From Apostichopus japonicus (taxonomy: Eukaryota; Echinodermata; Holothuroidea; Aspidochirotida; Stichopodidae), in NCBI RefSeq assembly GCF_037975245.1, contig NC_092568.1:25726501-25790500 (forward strand): a stretch of 64,000 nt of DNA, written 5' to 3'. Position 1 is the stretch's first letter. Every line of letters begins with the position of its first letter. Position numbers and translations under genes: made by a program. Of the stretch, positions 16,745 through 28,965 are shown piece by piece. Under the pieces are notes generated by a model. The model made no database searches. It saw only the letters and a program-made list of their open reading frames with translations, and was not told where the DNA came from.

Positions 16745-17232
16745 CAAGGGCTTACGATCCGGGGGGCTGGGGGGGGGGGGGGCGCCAGCATCCATTGAAA
16801 AATATGGAGGCGGACGCAAGAAAACTCCTTTTTCCATTTCTCAATAAATGATAACAACATTCGTCATTTTTCTCATTCATCTGTCAGGATTTTTTCTAAT
16901 CTTATTATCAACATGGTGATGACCTTTTTGTGCGATTGTGGATAATCATCAGTAAGGAACTAACTGCCCTTGGTGCTCAGAACATTTTGGCATATTTGGA
17001 GTACCAAATTGCATCTAAGGCCAGGTGAAAATACAAAGTTATTTTCAAAATGGAGTGGGTGTTGATATGTGCTATATTGCACCAAATTGAATCTGATGCC
17101 ACCTGGAAATGCAAAACATTTCCAAAGGAGAGGGGGACACCCCCTCCTCTTTGGACCCCTTCGACCCCTCCCCCAGGCCTGCCATCAGTCTTCAGCCCCC
17201 CCCCCACTTAAAAGTACCTTCCTACGCCACTG
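16745..17232 (-). mobile_element. hAT-like non-autonomous element, family D, copy 1
   Basis: 488 bases. The right end reads CCTTCCTACGCCACTG and the left end CAAGGGCTTACGATCC, a diverged inverted copy. Flanks ctttttgg (16737-16744) and ttttttgg (17233-17240) form an 8-bp target duplication with one mismatch. The interior shares whole sentences with the element at 38520 in the opposite orientation, including the CATTTGGAGCACCAAATTG-type segments and the poly-C ends. There is no transposase. Eight-base duplications and these termini point to the hAT superfamily. Confidence 0.82.
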
Positions 17233-17605
17233 TTTTTTGGAATCCATGACTTGGTCTTGAACATTCATTTATTTCTGCGATGTCCGCGTGAATGATAAAA
17301 TCTACGGATGTTATCTAAACTTGATCTTATCTTTCAATCATGCTCTAAAAACATAACCTTCGTTTGTAGGTACTTGGGTGTATACAAGAGATTACTAAGT
17401 ACACGGCAATTTCAATCTATTGTTTCCAGAGCGATATTGACCTCGGAGGTTTTACGAGAGCCTATTACGCAATACAGTTCAAAGGTTAAAGTAATATGCT
17501 GATCAGCGCGGTAAATGTTTAAGACGGTATACACTCTATCTGCACTTGTTTATATGCTAATTCGTCCTTCCGTTTATGGGTGGCCACAATGGACAAAATT
17601 TGAGA

Positions 17606-17959
17606 ATTTATGCCGATATATATTCGATTTAATGCTGTCATAAATACGATTTTATGCAGATATAAATTCCATTTAATGCAGACATTAATTCTGAGCCAAT
17701 CAGGAGGTTGTTTTATATGTCTACTTAAAACTGATTTCATGTGGGCATAAATTCGAATTTATACAGACATAATAATTCGAATCAATGGTGGCATATATTT
17801 AAATTAATGCTGGCATAAAATCGATTTTATACTGGCATATATTCGGTGTAGTGCATAATTATATTCGATTTAATGTCAGCATATATTCCATTTAATGCTG
17901 ACATATATCGACCAATGAGAGTGCAAGAATATGTGTCTGCATATATTCAATTCCGACAA

Positions 17960-17960
<1 letters not shown>
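17606..17960. repeat. Degenerate 22-bp minisatellite
   Basis: About a dozen units of roughly 22 bases with the consensus TTTAATGCTGACATATATTCGA. They are separated by unrelated inserts that contain CCAATCAG and CCAATGAG. Units differ at several positions but keep the ATGC-x-G-x-CATA core and the ATTCGA end. The array abuts the AT tract at 17965. Confidence 0.8.
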
Positions 17961-17964
<4 letters not shown>

Positions 17965-18005
<41 letters not shown>

Positions 18006-18028
18006 GTATATATATATATATAAACCGG

Positions 18029-18096
<68 letters not shown>
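17965..18096. repeat. (AT)n microsatellite with CCGGTATA islands
   Basis: AT array interrupted by two ACCGGTATA/GCCGGTATA segments near 18003 and 18024. Confidence 0.93.
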
Positions 18097-18099
<3 letters not shown>

Positions 18100-21000
18100 A
18101 TGTTTGCTGTTTCATTATATATACTATAGCTAATAATAAACATGGGTTTAACATTAGGCGTAGTTCTTACTTAGCAAGAACTACATTTTTAGAATCAATC
18201 TGATATATTTAGTCATATTCGGCAAGCATTACATTTAATTATGAGGCATATTTATCGTAATCTTAGCAATAAAGGTTACAAAGAACTAACCAACTAACGC
18301 GTTTACTGACATCAGCGCTATACCTTATACACTACGGTATGGTTTGTATTCTATCCGCAAAAGATTCCCCGACGAGCTGATCAGACGGAAATCCTGCACA
18401 TGCGTATTAGAAACGCTGATCGGGTTTATTGAAAGCTCATTCCGTTTGTGGATTTGACCGTCAGAAAAGTGATAATTAAACCACTTAACGATTTCTTATT
18501 CAATATTGTTATTGATTTTCCTGAACGCAATCAGTGGCGTGTGTGACCTACTTTATTGTAATTATTGCCGGTAAGAATTATGGCAACGACATAATTATAC
18601 GATAAGAGGTCATATTAATTATATTTATCGTGTAATACGGTATCTGGTATGAAAACAAAATTTGTTTTTCAATTCATTTTTGCTGGGGTTTTCTTTTCGC
18701 TAAAATTTCCCCTAATATATCTTTCAAAAGATATCTCTTCTTTCTGAGACATTCTTTTTTTTTTTTTTTTTTTCAGAAGCTTAGTAATAATATGATGGAT
18801 GTGCAACGAAATGAACAATTCTTTACATTTCTTAACAATATAGAAATAAAAGTGATTTCTTTATGTGTTTGTTATAAGTTGACATTGATCTGAGAGAAGC
18901 AAATAAATATTCGAGTTAGTTATATCATAACCATGCTTGCCGTAAATAACAAATGTAAATATAATTCACTGCATCAAACAAACATCAGAATCCCAGTTGG
19001 TCGTAACTAATTTGGTTAGACGAAGAACATACAACCTTTTAAATAATTTACAAGTAGGGTAAAAGAGAGAGAAATTAAACTTCCGGCGTTACTTAATCCT
19101 TTTAGCCTACTTTCATATTGTCGTTCCAAGGAAGCTCATGCAGTTGAGCTAATTCACATATGAAATAGTAAGCAACTTGAAATCATTTAATCAACCAGGA
19201 AGCGTGTTACTGATGGCAAATAATTCATGTAAGTGAAGTTTAATTTAACATACAAATATATCTCTGGTATTATATCAGCTACATATGGTTATGTTTACAA
19301 TTGGGGATTTCAAATATCTCCTCAACGATGAATCTAAACACCATAAAAGTATTTTTTTTAAAAAGGATCAATTTCCGTTTCCTATTTTCGTGAAACGTGT
19401 TTCCCTTGATGTTAGTTTACGTCTTACTACGATGACATTTGTCCTTCAAGTTAAAGCTTATATCTATAGATAAGTTTAGCGAAGGATCGTTTAACCTTGT
19501 CTTCCTCTAATTCGTTTTTTCAGGTCATTAACGACGGATATGCTCAGCGCTATACACAACATAATAATTACGTCTTCTTAATTATATTTCTAGTTCCATT
19601 CAAACATGTATTAATAATTGTGAACAGGCATGAACAAGATTGAAGTTTCTCTCAAAAGAAGATTTTTTTTGTTATAATAGCTATTGTGGATAACCATACA
19701 GGTAACCAGGAATGGCAATATGAAACACACAAACTGCTACTATGACTGAGCGGATACAGGGAAAATGTTGTTGGAGGAGAGGGTGATAAATTATTTTAGC
19801 TCTAGTTAAGCGAGGGAATTTGCATTGGACAAAATAGTTGTATTTTATTCAATTGTTAGCAAGTATGATGCATTTCAAATGTCTTACGAGCATTCTGAAT
19901 TCCGTTCAGAAACATAATTTTCGAACACAATATTAAACCAGAAAGTTCAATGAATTTCTGATTATGTATGTGACCTTCATCTCGGCTTTCCCCATCTAGT
20001 AGTTGGTGTTGATTATTGACGATATTTCCTCGTAAGGATTTCAAGGCAAAGTGTATAAACTATAAGTACCCCTTGTGGGATCACTCGGAAAGAATGTATT
20101 GATGGACCATACGTGCAACACAAAATTTGAATTTTTGCCTATAGGGTGGTGTATGTCGATAGAAATTATAAAAATTGTCAATATTATCAAGTAATATGAA
20201 ATTTAATTTCTACACGCAAATGTTCCTTTAGATGAAATTACCGCCCTCTGCTTCAACAATTATAATTTGAACATATTCGATACTTTGAAGAAAAAAGAAA
20301 AGAAAAATATCGTTTGCTGTAAAAGTGATCGTGCTGCAATAAACTAAAACATTATTATTGGATTAAAAGTTCAATATTAATTTTTGGAGTTGGTAAAGTA
20401 CATAGAGCAGCAGATATAAATAGGAAGACCAATAAACTGATGAAAACATTAGTCCGTTTTGTTCTCAGTTTCAGACTTTTCCAGAACAAACCATGTAATT
20501 AGATTAGGTTTACTGCCTCCGTGAATATTTTATTCGCCAATAATGGCAGCCGAGAGGCGTTTCTGATAGATATATAAACTTTAATGGTTCAATCTTATAT
20601 CTTGTTAGCATGTTAATTCATCGAAGCTAACAGATGGTGATCACGTCATGCACGTTCCGTTAATGTTATTTGGTCTTAATCGGTAATAATAACTTTAAAA
20701 CTCAGGAAGGTTCTTAATATATCTTTATTTTGTAATGAAATTAAACGGTGCAACAATATTTTTGTTCGTCTGCCAGCCGTCGTTATTTTTCTGACTCGAA
20801 ATCTATATTTAACTTCCTTATTGTGAAATTTCCGAAAGGAGGTTTTCTACTTATTTCTCAAAAAAAAAACATTCAGCACTTAGCTATATCGAAAGTGCGA
20901 GGAATGGACCTTGCAAAAATAGCAAACGAATTTGGTGTTCATATTTAATATATCGCAGACTACAGCCGGTTATCATGGAATGGTCCTTATAACAGACTTT

Positions 21001-21731
21001 AAAGACTGATTTCAAACTTGTTTATAATATATTTCGTTGCAACAGCAAGCCCACTGCAACATATAAACTTTTGCAAGTCTCCGCAGACTTCTGTTGCATG
21101 GGTATTTTGTATCCATATCTTATTGTCTATGTTTTGCTTCAGAAAACTTAGGCTTAAACTTTTAGAAGTGTTCATTATTTGCAAACGATTACGCATTCTT
21201 TAACAGTAACTGCACTCACATATGTTACTGCAGAACCACAAGGTGGGTCTTTACAAGAAGAGAGACTGCATAGGTCGCTATAGGGATTTTCTCCATGTTA
21301 CGATTATATTGGCCAATGGGCTGTTTGGAACAGAGTTTGGAATAACAAAGAAAACATTGATGGTTAGAACTGGATTCGGGGCAATGACAACGTCAACGAG
21401 TCCTGCCAGCTCAGTTTTCCAGCCCTTGTAGTTAGTGATGAACTTTTTTTAGCATGTTTGTTAGCTTACTGTGCTGTACAGCCACCACAGTAAGTTTCAG
21501 TCGATAATCATCGAAGCGCAGCATGTATGGAAATGATTTCAAGAGACAATCGGCAACCACCTTTATATGATCACGCATGGTTGTCCAAGTTAGTGAAATG
21601 TAATTAGGATTCAGCTCCTTCTACTGAATTCAACATAAACTGAACTTTTCTACATCAAGACAATCGACATAACAACATTTCAAGCTTCGACTTACTGGAA
21701 TCAAATATGTGGACGATTTGAAGAAGAGAAG
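18097..21731. other. Intergenic stretch upstream of the third GPCR
   Basis: AT-rich; a poly-T tract lies near 18757. Only short frames without recognisable similarity. No exon of a known gene was identified. Confidence 0.45.
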
Positions 21732-22760
21732 ATGGAGCAAAGGAACAGTACAACCGGACACGGAACTGAAGAACTTTTTTATCCTCTCGCTCTTCGTCTG
21801 TTTATTTCAAACTTAGTTGGATTACTCTGTATCGTTTTTAACGTAGTCAATTTGGTAGTCTTCAGGCTGACATCGAGCTGTTTTGGAGAAACGACTACAG
21901 CTATCGTTAAGATACTCGCTATTACAGATTTCCTTAGTGGTGTCTTGATAATTGTATATGACAACAGTGCAGTTGGTCTAATAGCATTCGATATGCAAAT
22001 CAATGTTACTACATTTTGTGTTGTATTTCAGGCGGCTCGTGTATTTAATTTCCTTTGCTCATTGCACGCGATAAGCTTTCTCACCGTGGACCGCCTTATC
22101 GCTATTCGTTTTCCCTTAAGGTACACTACCTACCTCAATCCAAGCAGAATATACGGAGCTTTTTCAGTTTTTCTGTGTTTAAATTTCGTAAATGGCCTTC
22201 TTGTCGGTACACAAGGATTTACTTTAAGGGGCATTGGGTTTGATTACAACGTACGATTTTGTAACTTCTCTGACAAACCAGATATTAAACCATTTTCCTA
22301 TATTATATACGTATTTTTCTCCAATATCATATCAGTTGCAGTTCCGTGCATTGTGGTTGTGTTTAGTAATCTGTATTTATTGTTCGTAACAATTCGCCAA
22401 GTCAAACGGATGGCAGCTGTCCTTCCAAAGAAATCGCGGCGTGCAGAATTTCAACCAAGTTCATCCAATCAAGCAGGTGGCAGTAGCGATACCGCAATAA
22501 AACAGGTGATAGCAGTCAAACATGTAGTAAGAATCTACTTCACGTTTTGCTTAATAACCGGTGCATTTGTCATTTCCTGGGCTCCAACTGTGGTTTTGAT
22601 TCTTTCCAGGACGCAATCTTCGACCTCGATTTACCTAAGTCTTATTGCTCTACAATGTCTTTGCTTTAATGGTTTCGCAAACAGCATTATTTATCTGCTC
22701 ATGTTAAAAATGTTTCGTAAAACTTTGAAAAAGGCTCTCCGAGATCTTATGTGTCGATAA
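21732..22760 (+). CDS. Class A GPCR, subfamily B, copy 1
   Basis: Intronless 342-residue receptor starting at the ATG at 21732 with an NST sequon at N5. Seven helices are visible. TM2 has Asp (AITDFLSG, D66), C96 precedes TM3 and ECL2 holds VRFC. TM3 ends TVDRLIAIRFPLRY, so the DRY tyrosine is Leu. TM6 carries ISWAPT in the CWxP position. TM7 reads NGFANSIIY, with Ser in place of the NPxxY proline. It is very close to the receptor at 29.8 kb on the other strand: TM1-TM3 are almost identical, while ECL2, the third intracellular loop, ECL3 and TM6-TM7 differ. A pseudogene of the same subfamily lies 0.5 kb downstream on the same strand. Ligand unknown. Confidence 0.94.
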   Translation: MEQRNSTTGHGTEELFYPLALRLFISNLVGLLCIVFNVVNLVVFRLTSSCFGETTTAIVKILAITDFLSGVLIIVYDNSAVGLIAFDMQINVTTFCVVFQAARVFNFLCSLHAISFLTVDRLIAIRFPLRYTTYLNPSRIYGAFSVFLCLNFVNGLLVGTQGFTLRGIGFDYNVRFCNFSDKPDIKPFSYIIYVFFSNIISVAVPCIVVVFSNLYLLFVTIRQVKRMAAVLPKKSRRAEFQPSSSNQAGGSSDTAIKQVIAVKHVVRIYFTFCLITGAFVISWAPTVVLILSRTQSSTSIYLSLIALQCLCFNGFANSIIYLLMLKMFRKTLKKALRDLMCR

Positions 22761-23239
22761 ATATCTCTGTTGAGCCTTCAAAAAATTGATATACAAGCTT
22801 TTGGTACCTCATATTATCGATTGAAACACCATGGAACGCCATTTTGTACAACTTATTTTGTCGCCCTCTATGGCATTTCACACCATAGGAAAAAGAAGGG
22901 TATGTTTTCTATAGGAACATTGGTCAAGTACGGTAGTCTTAAACTTAATCGAGAGTACCTCTGAAATGGGAGGATAATGTTTTTACTCTCGGTAATATTT
23001 ACGATACGGTAATATTACTATACGGTAAATACTTGTATGGATTAACTGTGAAGAGGACAATGTCGAAAATTAGAATTATGAACAAACACCATTGGAAAAA
23101 AATTGGGACCTCTTATTGACTTGTGCGTTCATGTAATTCCTGGAATCTTCAATACAGGTCAAAATAAAAGTCGAGATACTTTGCTAGTCGTTATTTATCT
23201 GAAAGGAACGGAAACATTGGCTATGACAGAACGACACTA

Positions 23240-24230
23240 GTTTTGAAAGTTACGGTGCCGGTTATCCAATAGCCTTTCGACTCACAGTATCCAATCTCAC
23301 TGGTTTAATGTGTGATATATCTCCAACATTTTGAATATGTACGTTTTGAAGGTGGCGCCTAATTGTTTCGGAGAAACCCTTACCAGCTTGATCAAATTGC
23401 TGGTGGTCGCAGAATTATCGAATGGATAAGTCACTTAAACTCACGGTTGAAAACTGTTCTTTATTTCGTGTGCTTCAGATATATATTCGTATTTATTTTG
23501 TTTCTTGTTCCAAGTTTTTAGGATGATAGACGTTTTTAGTTCTTCACACTTAATTTACCTTTGTTACCGTTGATAGATTTCTCGCTATTAAGTTTCCTTT
23601 CAAGTATACAAGTTTGTTGTCTCCTCCGGAAGAGTTTTACATCACTGGTAGCCTTATTATTCTGTATTATTCATTTATTTCTGTCCTGATATCAAGTAGA
23701 GCATTAACATCCACTGGGCTATAGCTTATGACGTACAAGTCAGATTTTCTACCTTTACTCGAGACGACAAGCTTAACACAATCTCTTCTCTTATACAAGC
23801 TTCGGTTTTTATATGTATTAGGTGTATTTATCCCAGATTTATATTAATACTGTTCTATAAAGAGTATACTTATTTATTGTAACTATGAAACAAATTAAAC
23901 CAATAGCATCCCGAGTGAACCCCATGCCGCACATTGATGGACAATCAAACTAGCGAGAGTACTTCTGAAAGTCACGCGTCTCATGAGACGAGAATTACGT
24001 GTATAGTTGCAATATTCTTCATCATTACTGGAATTGTCTATATAATTGCTTAGGTACCGACATGGTTTGTTATATTAAGCCGATTTTGGCAATCAGTACG
24101 TCACCTTATAGTCTCATACAAAATATTGACCTTAAACAGCGGGGATTTTAGTATATAATTTATACTTCACACCGCTTGAAAGCTTCAGAAACGCTTTCAA
24201 AACGCTACTTCAAAAGATTTTCCACAACTG
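23240..24230 (+). pseudogene. Decayed class A GPCR of subfamily B
   Basis: Several frames together recall the receptor at 21732, in order. At 23263 YPIAFRLTVSNLTGLMC matches the TM1 start. Near 23358 there is NCFGET-x-TSLIKLL (start of TM2). Near 23567 TVDRFLAIKFPFKYT matches the DRY region. Near 23990 RITCIVAIFFIITGIVYIIA, then a stop, then VPTWFVILSR matches TM6. Near 24147 is a TM7-like remnant. Stops and frameshifts separate the blocks, so no full receptor can be made. Its place directly after an intact relative suggests a tandem duplicate that died. Confidence 0.82.
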
Positions 24231-26111
24231 AAGACATTTAAAAAACATAATCGCCTTACTATTTCGAGGATGGTAAATATGGAAGCGGCTTTAAGGATTT
24301 TCTTTTTTAATATCTTTTCATCTTTCTGAACCAATATAAGATTAACTTCAATAATGTATTTATATATTGACGTTTTGATATGTGTGTATATAATTTACAT
24401 TCACCATTGCTGTTTGTTCAATTTCTTATGAAACGTATCGTGAATGTTGTGTACTGTTTTTAATCTCTAATGGTAACTTATCAGGAAGTATATTTTAACG
24501 CCTGTTTTTAAGTCGCTTCATAAACTAAGATTCCGCTTACTTAATTCGTGATTTTTCTTTAATGGCGAATGGACAGGATTAAACGTAAATTGACACGTTT
24601 CTAGTTGAAGATTTAAGATTATTGCGATAAATAAATAAATAGCAATGAAATATTAAATCCAAACAAGTAGACGAAGAGCGGATAAAATGGTATACTAATA
24701 ACATAAGAGGAATCTTCATTTTGGAAAGAAGAGGGAAATACATAGGAATATAAATCAATAAATGGTTACATCGGTGTACGTGCTACATCTCCTGTTGTTA
24801 AAACCATATTATGTGCAAACCAATGATATACCTCAAACCTTAATTTCGTGGGTTCCTATTTGTAGAGTGTGTCAGTAAGGAAAGGATGATAGAATCCGGT
24901 ACACATCTAGATGCAAAGCGAATGCAAAAAGTGCAATGTAAAGATCATCAAAAGAATGGTCCAAAGTTATACTACAAAATGCTATATCAAAAATCTATAC
25001 CTATAGACGCTGCCGATATGCTCCATGCTATTTCTAGATATAAAGACATTTAAAGGTCCCAGTGTAGCGAAAAGGCTTTGAAGTTGGCAATAAAATAATA
25101 GTTGGAAGCTGATCTTAATTCGGTGACCATTATTTGGCAAACTTATAAAAACGGGTCAGGTACCTCTCTTTGGATACCAGGGGCACAGGCTTTTTAAAGT
25201 AACGTGAAATGTATATTCGCGACATGCATTATAGTTCTGTTTCATGATATACTTTCTATTTGTAACACTGCGTGATCTTTTAGAGTAAATATATAATGAA
25301 AAATTGTTGTTTTTTTTACAATTTGCGTAGTATTTATGTATGTATCAATTGAAGTATTTTCTTTATAGATGTGTTAGGAAAAAGATGATATCGAAAGTAC
25401 TTCTTTTTCTTCTTTTCATCTTTTTATGTTTTTTTCAAACTTTATCAGTTAAGTTTAGTCTTTAACTGGGAGATAACACACAGAGTTACGCTATATCTCT
25501 TCATAAACCGTTTTCAAAGTTTGTCACTTTTTTGTTTATAGTAGTCGGTGGCCTTATCACGGCAGTAGAGATAACTTATCAACATTTTGTGTATAGTTTT
25601 CATTTGTGCACACAATATTTGAAAACAACAAACTGTTGTAATTCATTTGTATGGACAGTTATAGTCATGATAAGTGATCAATACTTCCCACTCCGCTGCC
25701 ACCTTCCCAGTCTTACATTAATTCACGGGAAGGCGACAGTTCAAAATTCATTATGCAAATTCCTAAGATATCATCACGTTTACTCTCAGAATAATAAACA
25801 TTCTTTAAAACGTTCTAACGTTATGACTTCTGGCCAATAACCAAACAGGTTGAACAGATACTCAGTTCAAGCCATGGCAAATGTGACTCTCCCGCAAGTG
25901 TTGTGTACAATGATTACGCTTAATATGCTTAAATAAGCTTAGATTCTGGCATGCTAAATCAACTCTGCGGACTATCTGCCAATGAAATTAGAGCAAATGA
26001 TCAAAGTGTCGCCACGGTGACAAACTGCCCAATCGCGCTAGGGAGAAATAGGAACACGCGACCGCTTACGTTCATTTGTCTGATGATCGCCGTACAGGCG
26101 TGAAACTCGAG
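24231..26111. other. Intergenic stretch, nothing recognised
   Basis: AT-rich, with only short frames that show no similarity I can name. Confidence 0.4.
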
Positions 26112-26223
26112 TAACAACATGCTCTTAGTTACCGTATAGAAATAATATATATATACTTATATAATAATATATATATATATATATATATATTTTTCCTATA
26201 CGGTAACTCAGAGCATGTTGTTA
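26112..26223. repeat. 28-bp inverted repeat around an (AT)n spacer
   Basis: Left arm 26112-26139 and right arm 26196-26223 are reverse complements with one mismatch in 28 (core GTTACCGTATAG). The spacer is AT repeat. It has the same architecture as the 54-bp repeat at 13931 but unrelated sequence. Confidence 0.88.
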
Positions 26224-26248
26224 TATATATATATATATATATATGTAT

Positions 26249-26288
<40 letters not shown>

Positions 26289-26294
26289 GTTTTG

Positions 26295-26339
<45 letters not shown>

Positions 26340-26375
26340 GCATAGGGCCTATATATATATATTAAAATATAATAC

Positions 26376-26442
<67 letters not shown>

Positions 26443-26494
26443 GTTTTGTATATATATATATATATATTAAAATATAATACATATATATATACAC

Positions 26495-26563
<69 letters not shown>

Positions 26564-26595
26564 GTTTTGTATATATATATATATATATATATATA
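26142..26595. repeat. Compound (AT)n locus with higher-order repeats
   Basis: AT array containing three copies of ATATAGTTTTGTAT (about 26285, 26440 and 26562) and two copies of ATTAAAATATAATACATA (about 26361 and 26466). AT length change and segmental duplication have both shaped it. Confidence 0.92.
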
Positions 26596-27533
26596 CCGTT
26601 GCTGAATCATAACGAATTTCTTACCATGACATAAAGCGGGTTCGCTTTCTACGCTATTGTTATTTCCTTTGAAAATAGTATTTAAAAAAAAAGGAAGGAA
26701 AGGAAGGCTTTCCCAACCGGTGGTACTATAACACCACACATTTGGCTACCCTCTGATAAGACGTTTAAATCGTCACGTCTCCTAAACGGAGAAGATCTTT
26801 CCATAAATATTTTTGGGGAGTTATTCATCACAAAGATTCCTGAAATATACCATAAAAAGGTGATGACTGAGTTTGATACTCCATTAATATCACGGGAACA
26901 TGCACTTTCTAATATGTGACACTGGATATTAACGTTTCCTTTCCTTGGAAGAATATTACGATAGGAATTATGTATCCAGTGTTGGAACTATGGCGATAAC
27001 AATAATTAAAGAACAGTTTAAAACGAGTAGGCAAAAATTTGAAATTAATTTACCGATTCCTCATTGGACACGAATATTTATTTATTTACATTGAAAATGT
27101 CAGCAATGCTACAAATTCATTTCACAGCAATGAAACCGAGAAGCGATGAAGAAAATATTGCAGGTTCACAAGAAATGTAGCCTTAACAGCTATAGGACAT
27201 GCAGGGAATACTCGTTTGAAATATATATCGAAAAAACAAATAACAAAAAATAGCTTGAACTTAAAAGGCATTTGTAAGATATGTTGAAATGTTAATACTT
27301 AATATCTGGTCCGTTTGAGTTTATTCTGGAACAAGTCAACATCCGCTCTATTGCACGCTATGATGATAGAACCATGCGTTATACTTTTTTTATAGCACTT
27401 TTTTTCAATTGTAAGAGAGCAGAGAAACCTGTCTGTTCAAAACAATCTGTTGCATGAGTGCATTTTACATCCAATTATATCCAAATTTTAAGGTGTTGTA
27501 TAAAACAAATGATAAATCTTTTTCATTCGTGCA
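26596..27533. other. Intergenic stretch, nothing recognised
   Basis: AT-rich and non-coding by inspection. Confidence 0.4.
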
Positions 27534-27643
27534 ATAGTGCAAATATTTCATTTCGTTGAAAGATTTAATTTGTTCCATTCAACTCGGCTCCGCCTCGTTG
27601 AATGGAACATTCCATCTTACAACTCATGAAATATTTGCACTAT
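27534..27643. mobile_element. Hairpin (foldback) element of 110 bp, MITE-like
   Basis: The ends ATAGTGCAAATATTTCAT and ATGAAATATTTGCACTAT are exact reverse complements. The inner GTTCCATTCAAC (27572) and GTTGAATGGAAC (27597) also pair, leaving a 13-base GC-rich loop. The middle of the stem pairs imperfectly. The whole sequence can fold into one long hairpin. No target duplication could be fixed. A MITE is the likeliest reading; a transcribed hairpin RNA is possible. Confidence 0.72.
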
Positions 27644-28684
27644 CACGCTCATAACCATTTATTATTTGTATAATATTGTTATAGAAAGTATGTATTTACC
27701 TTTTGACATCATCAGCCGAATTTAATTCATATTTCGTATGTAAATGGGAGTTGCTTTATTACCCATGACCTATGAATTGCAGAAATGATGCCAAAGTTAT
27801 AGGTGAAAAGTAGATTTTTGAATATGATACTTAATGACATAATTTTGATATAACAAACTGTGAAGAAAAAAATAAACAATAAAATACAATCTTGTTTTCT
27901 TTCAAAACATCAAAATAAATAATACATTTATCAATTCTAATGACACTGTGTACAAACTTGCTAGCGAAATCCCCCACCCCCCCCCCCCCCCCCCCCAGGA
28001 ACTGAGAAAAAGTCAAAAGAATCACATACTTGACGGATAAAGCAAGTGATAAAAAAAACGTGATTATATCACCTTAAAATTACAACAACAACAAAAATTC
28101 GCTGCCGTATTTCCGTAAGACGTAATATTCAAAAGTACTTTCCAAGGTCTTTAATTTTGCCAATTTACATTTTTATCAAGTTTGTCTTTTAAGCTGTTGG
28201 CAAAAAAAAATGGATATCAATCACGGTTTAAACCTCCTTCACATTTAGCATTACAGAGGACAGAGCTCTTAACCTTATCTGTTTTATTGCTCCAAATAAA
28301 AAGTGATAAAAGAGATTATTAAAGTACTTTCAAGAGGAGCAGGAGGGTTGGGAGTACTGCAAATAAATAACAAATAGGGCAATTGCGAATGGTTTGATAT
28401 TAAGGATCTTAACAGTTGGAATGAGTTCTCTCAATGACCAAAGTTGAAGAAGATTTGTAATACGGAAAAGCAGATAAAGGTCATCCAAACGAAAAAAAAG
28501 GTCATCCTTACGGTAGGAAAGACAAATCCCATGATACTTAAAAGAGTAATTTACATATTATAATAAAGTTAAAACGATTGATGTAAAAAGGGTAACGTTG
28601 TAGCAGAGGCCCAAGCAAGAACAGATGTCTTTTCAGAACATCAGAAACCGTTTTACCATTAATCTATGGGTTACAATAAATAAT
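27644..28684. other. Intergenic stretch left of the LINE fragment
   Basis: Contains a poly-C tract near 27975-27997. The right part (28200-28680) may be decayed 3' sequence of the LINE, but no motif there is clear enough to call. Confidence 0.35.
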
Positions 28685-28965
28685 GAAAAGTAATGAGCTT
28701 AATTAATGGGCAGCCCTGACGCACACCACGAGAGACCCTAAAATACCTAGACCAAAACTTATTGTTTGAGCTGCCGGTGGTGATATTACTAAAGAACATT
28801 CGCCTAGGTTTTAAAATGTGGACCAAAATTAAAATAAGAGAGGGTATGCTGAACAAAATTCCAGTCCATGGCAGGCAGACGAATGTCTTTAACAAGTCTA
28901 AGAAAAGTAAACCATCAGGAATGGATTTCTCTTCACGATACCAGATAAGATCCTATTTTAACCCT
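28685..28965 (-). mobile_element. Non-LTR retrotransposon reverse-transcriptase fragment
   Basis: Minus-strand translation gives IPDGLLFLDL-x-KTF followed about 60 residues later by FRVSRGVRQGCPL. The first corresponds to the LINE reverse-transcriptase block with FLDF-x-KAFD, and the second to the highly conserved RGVRQGCPLSP block. Catalytic Asp residues of the first block are partly lost and the frame is closed on both sides, so this is a dead scrap. L1/Tx1-like affinity is a guess from the style of the motifs. Confidence 0.8.

Noticed and set aside
21779-22003. Antisense open frame over GPCR subfamily B, conserved at 30586-30816
   Set aside because: Conserved only because the two receptor genes are recent duplicates; it is a shadow of the sense frame.
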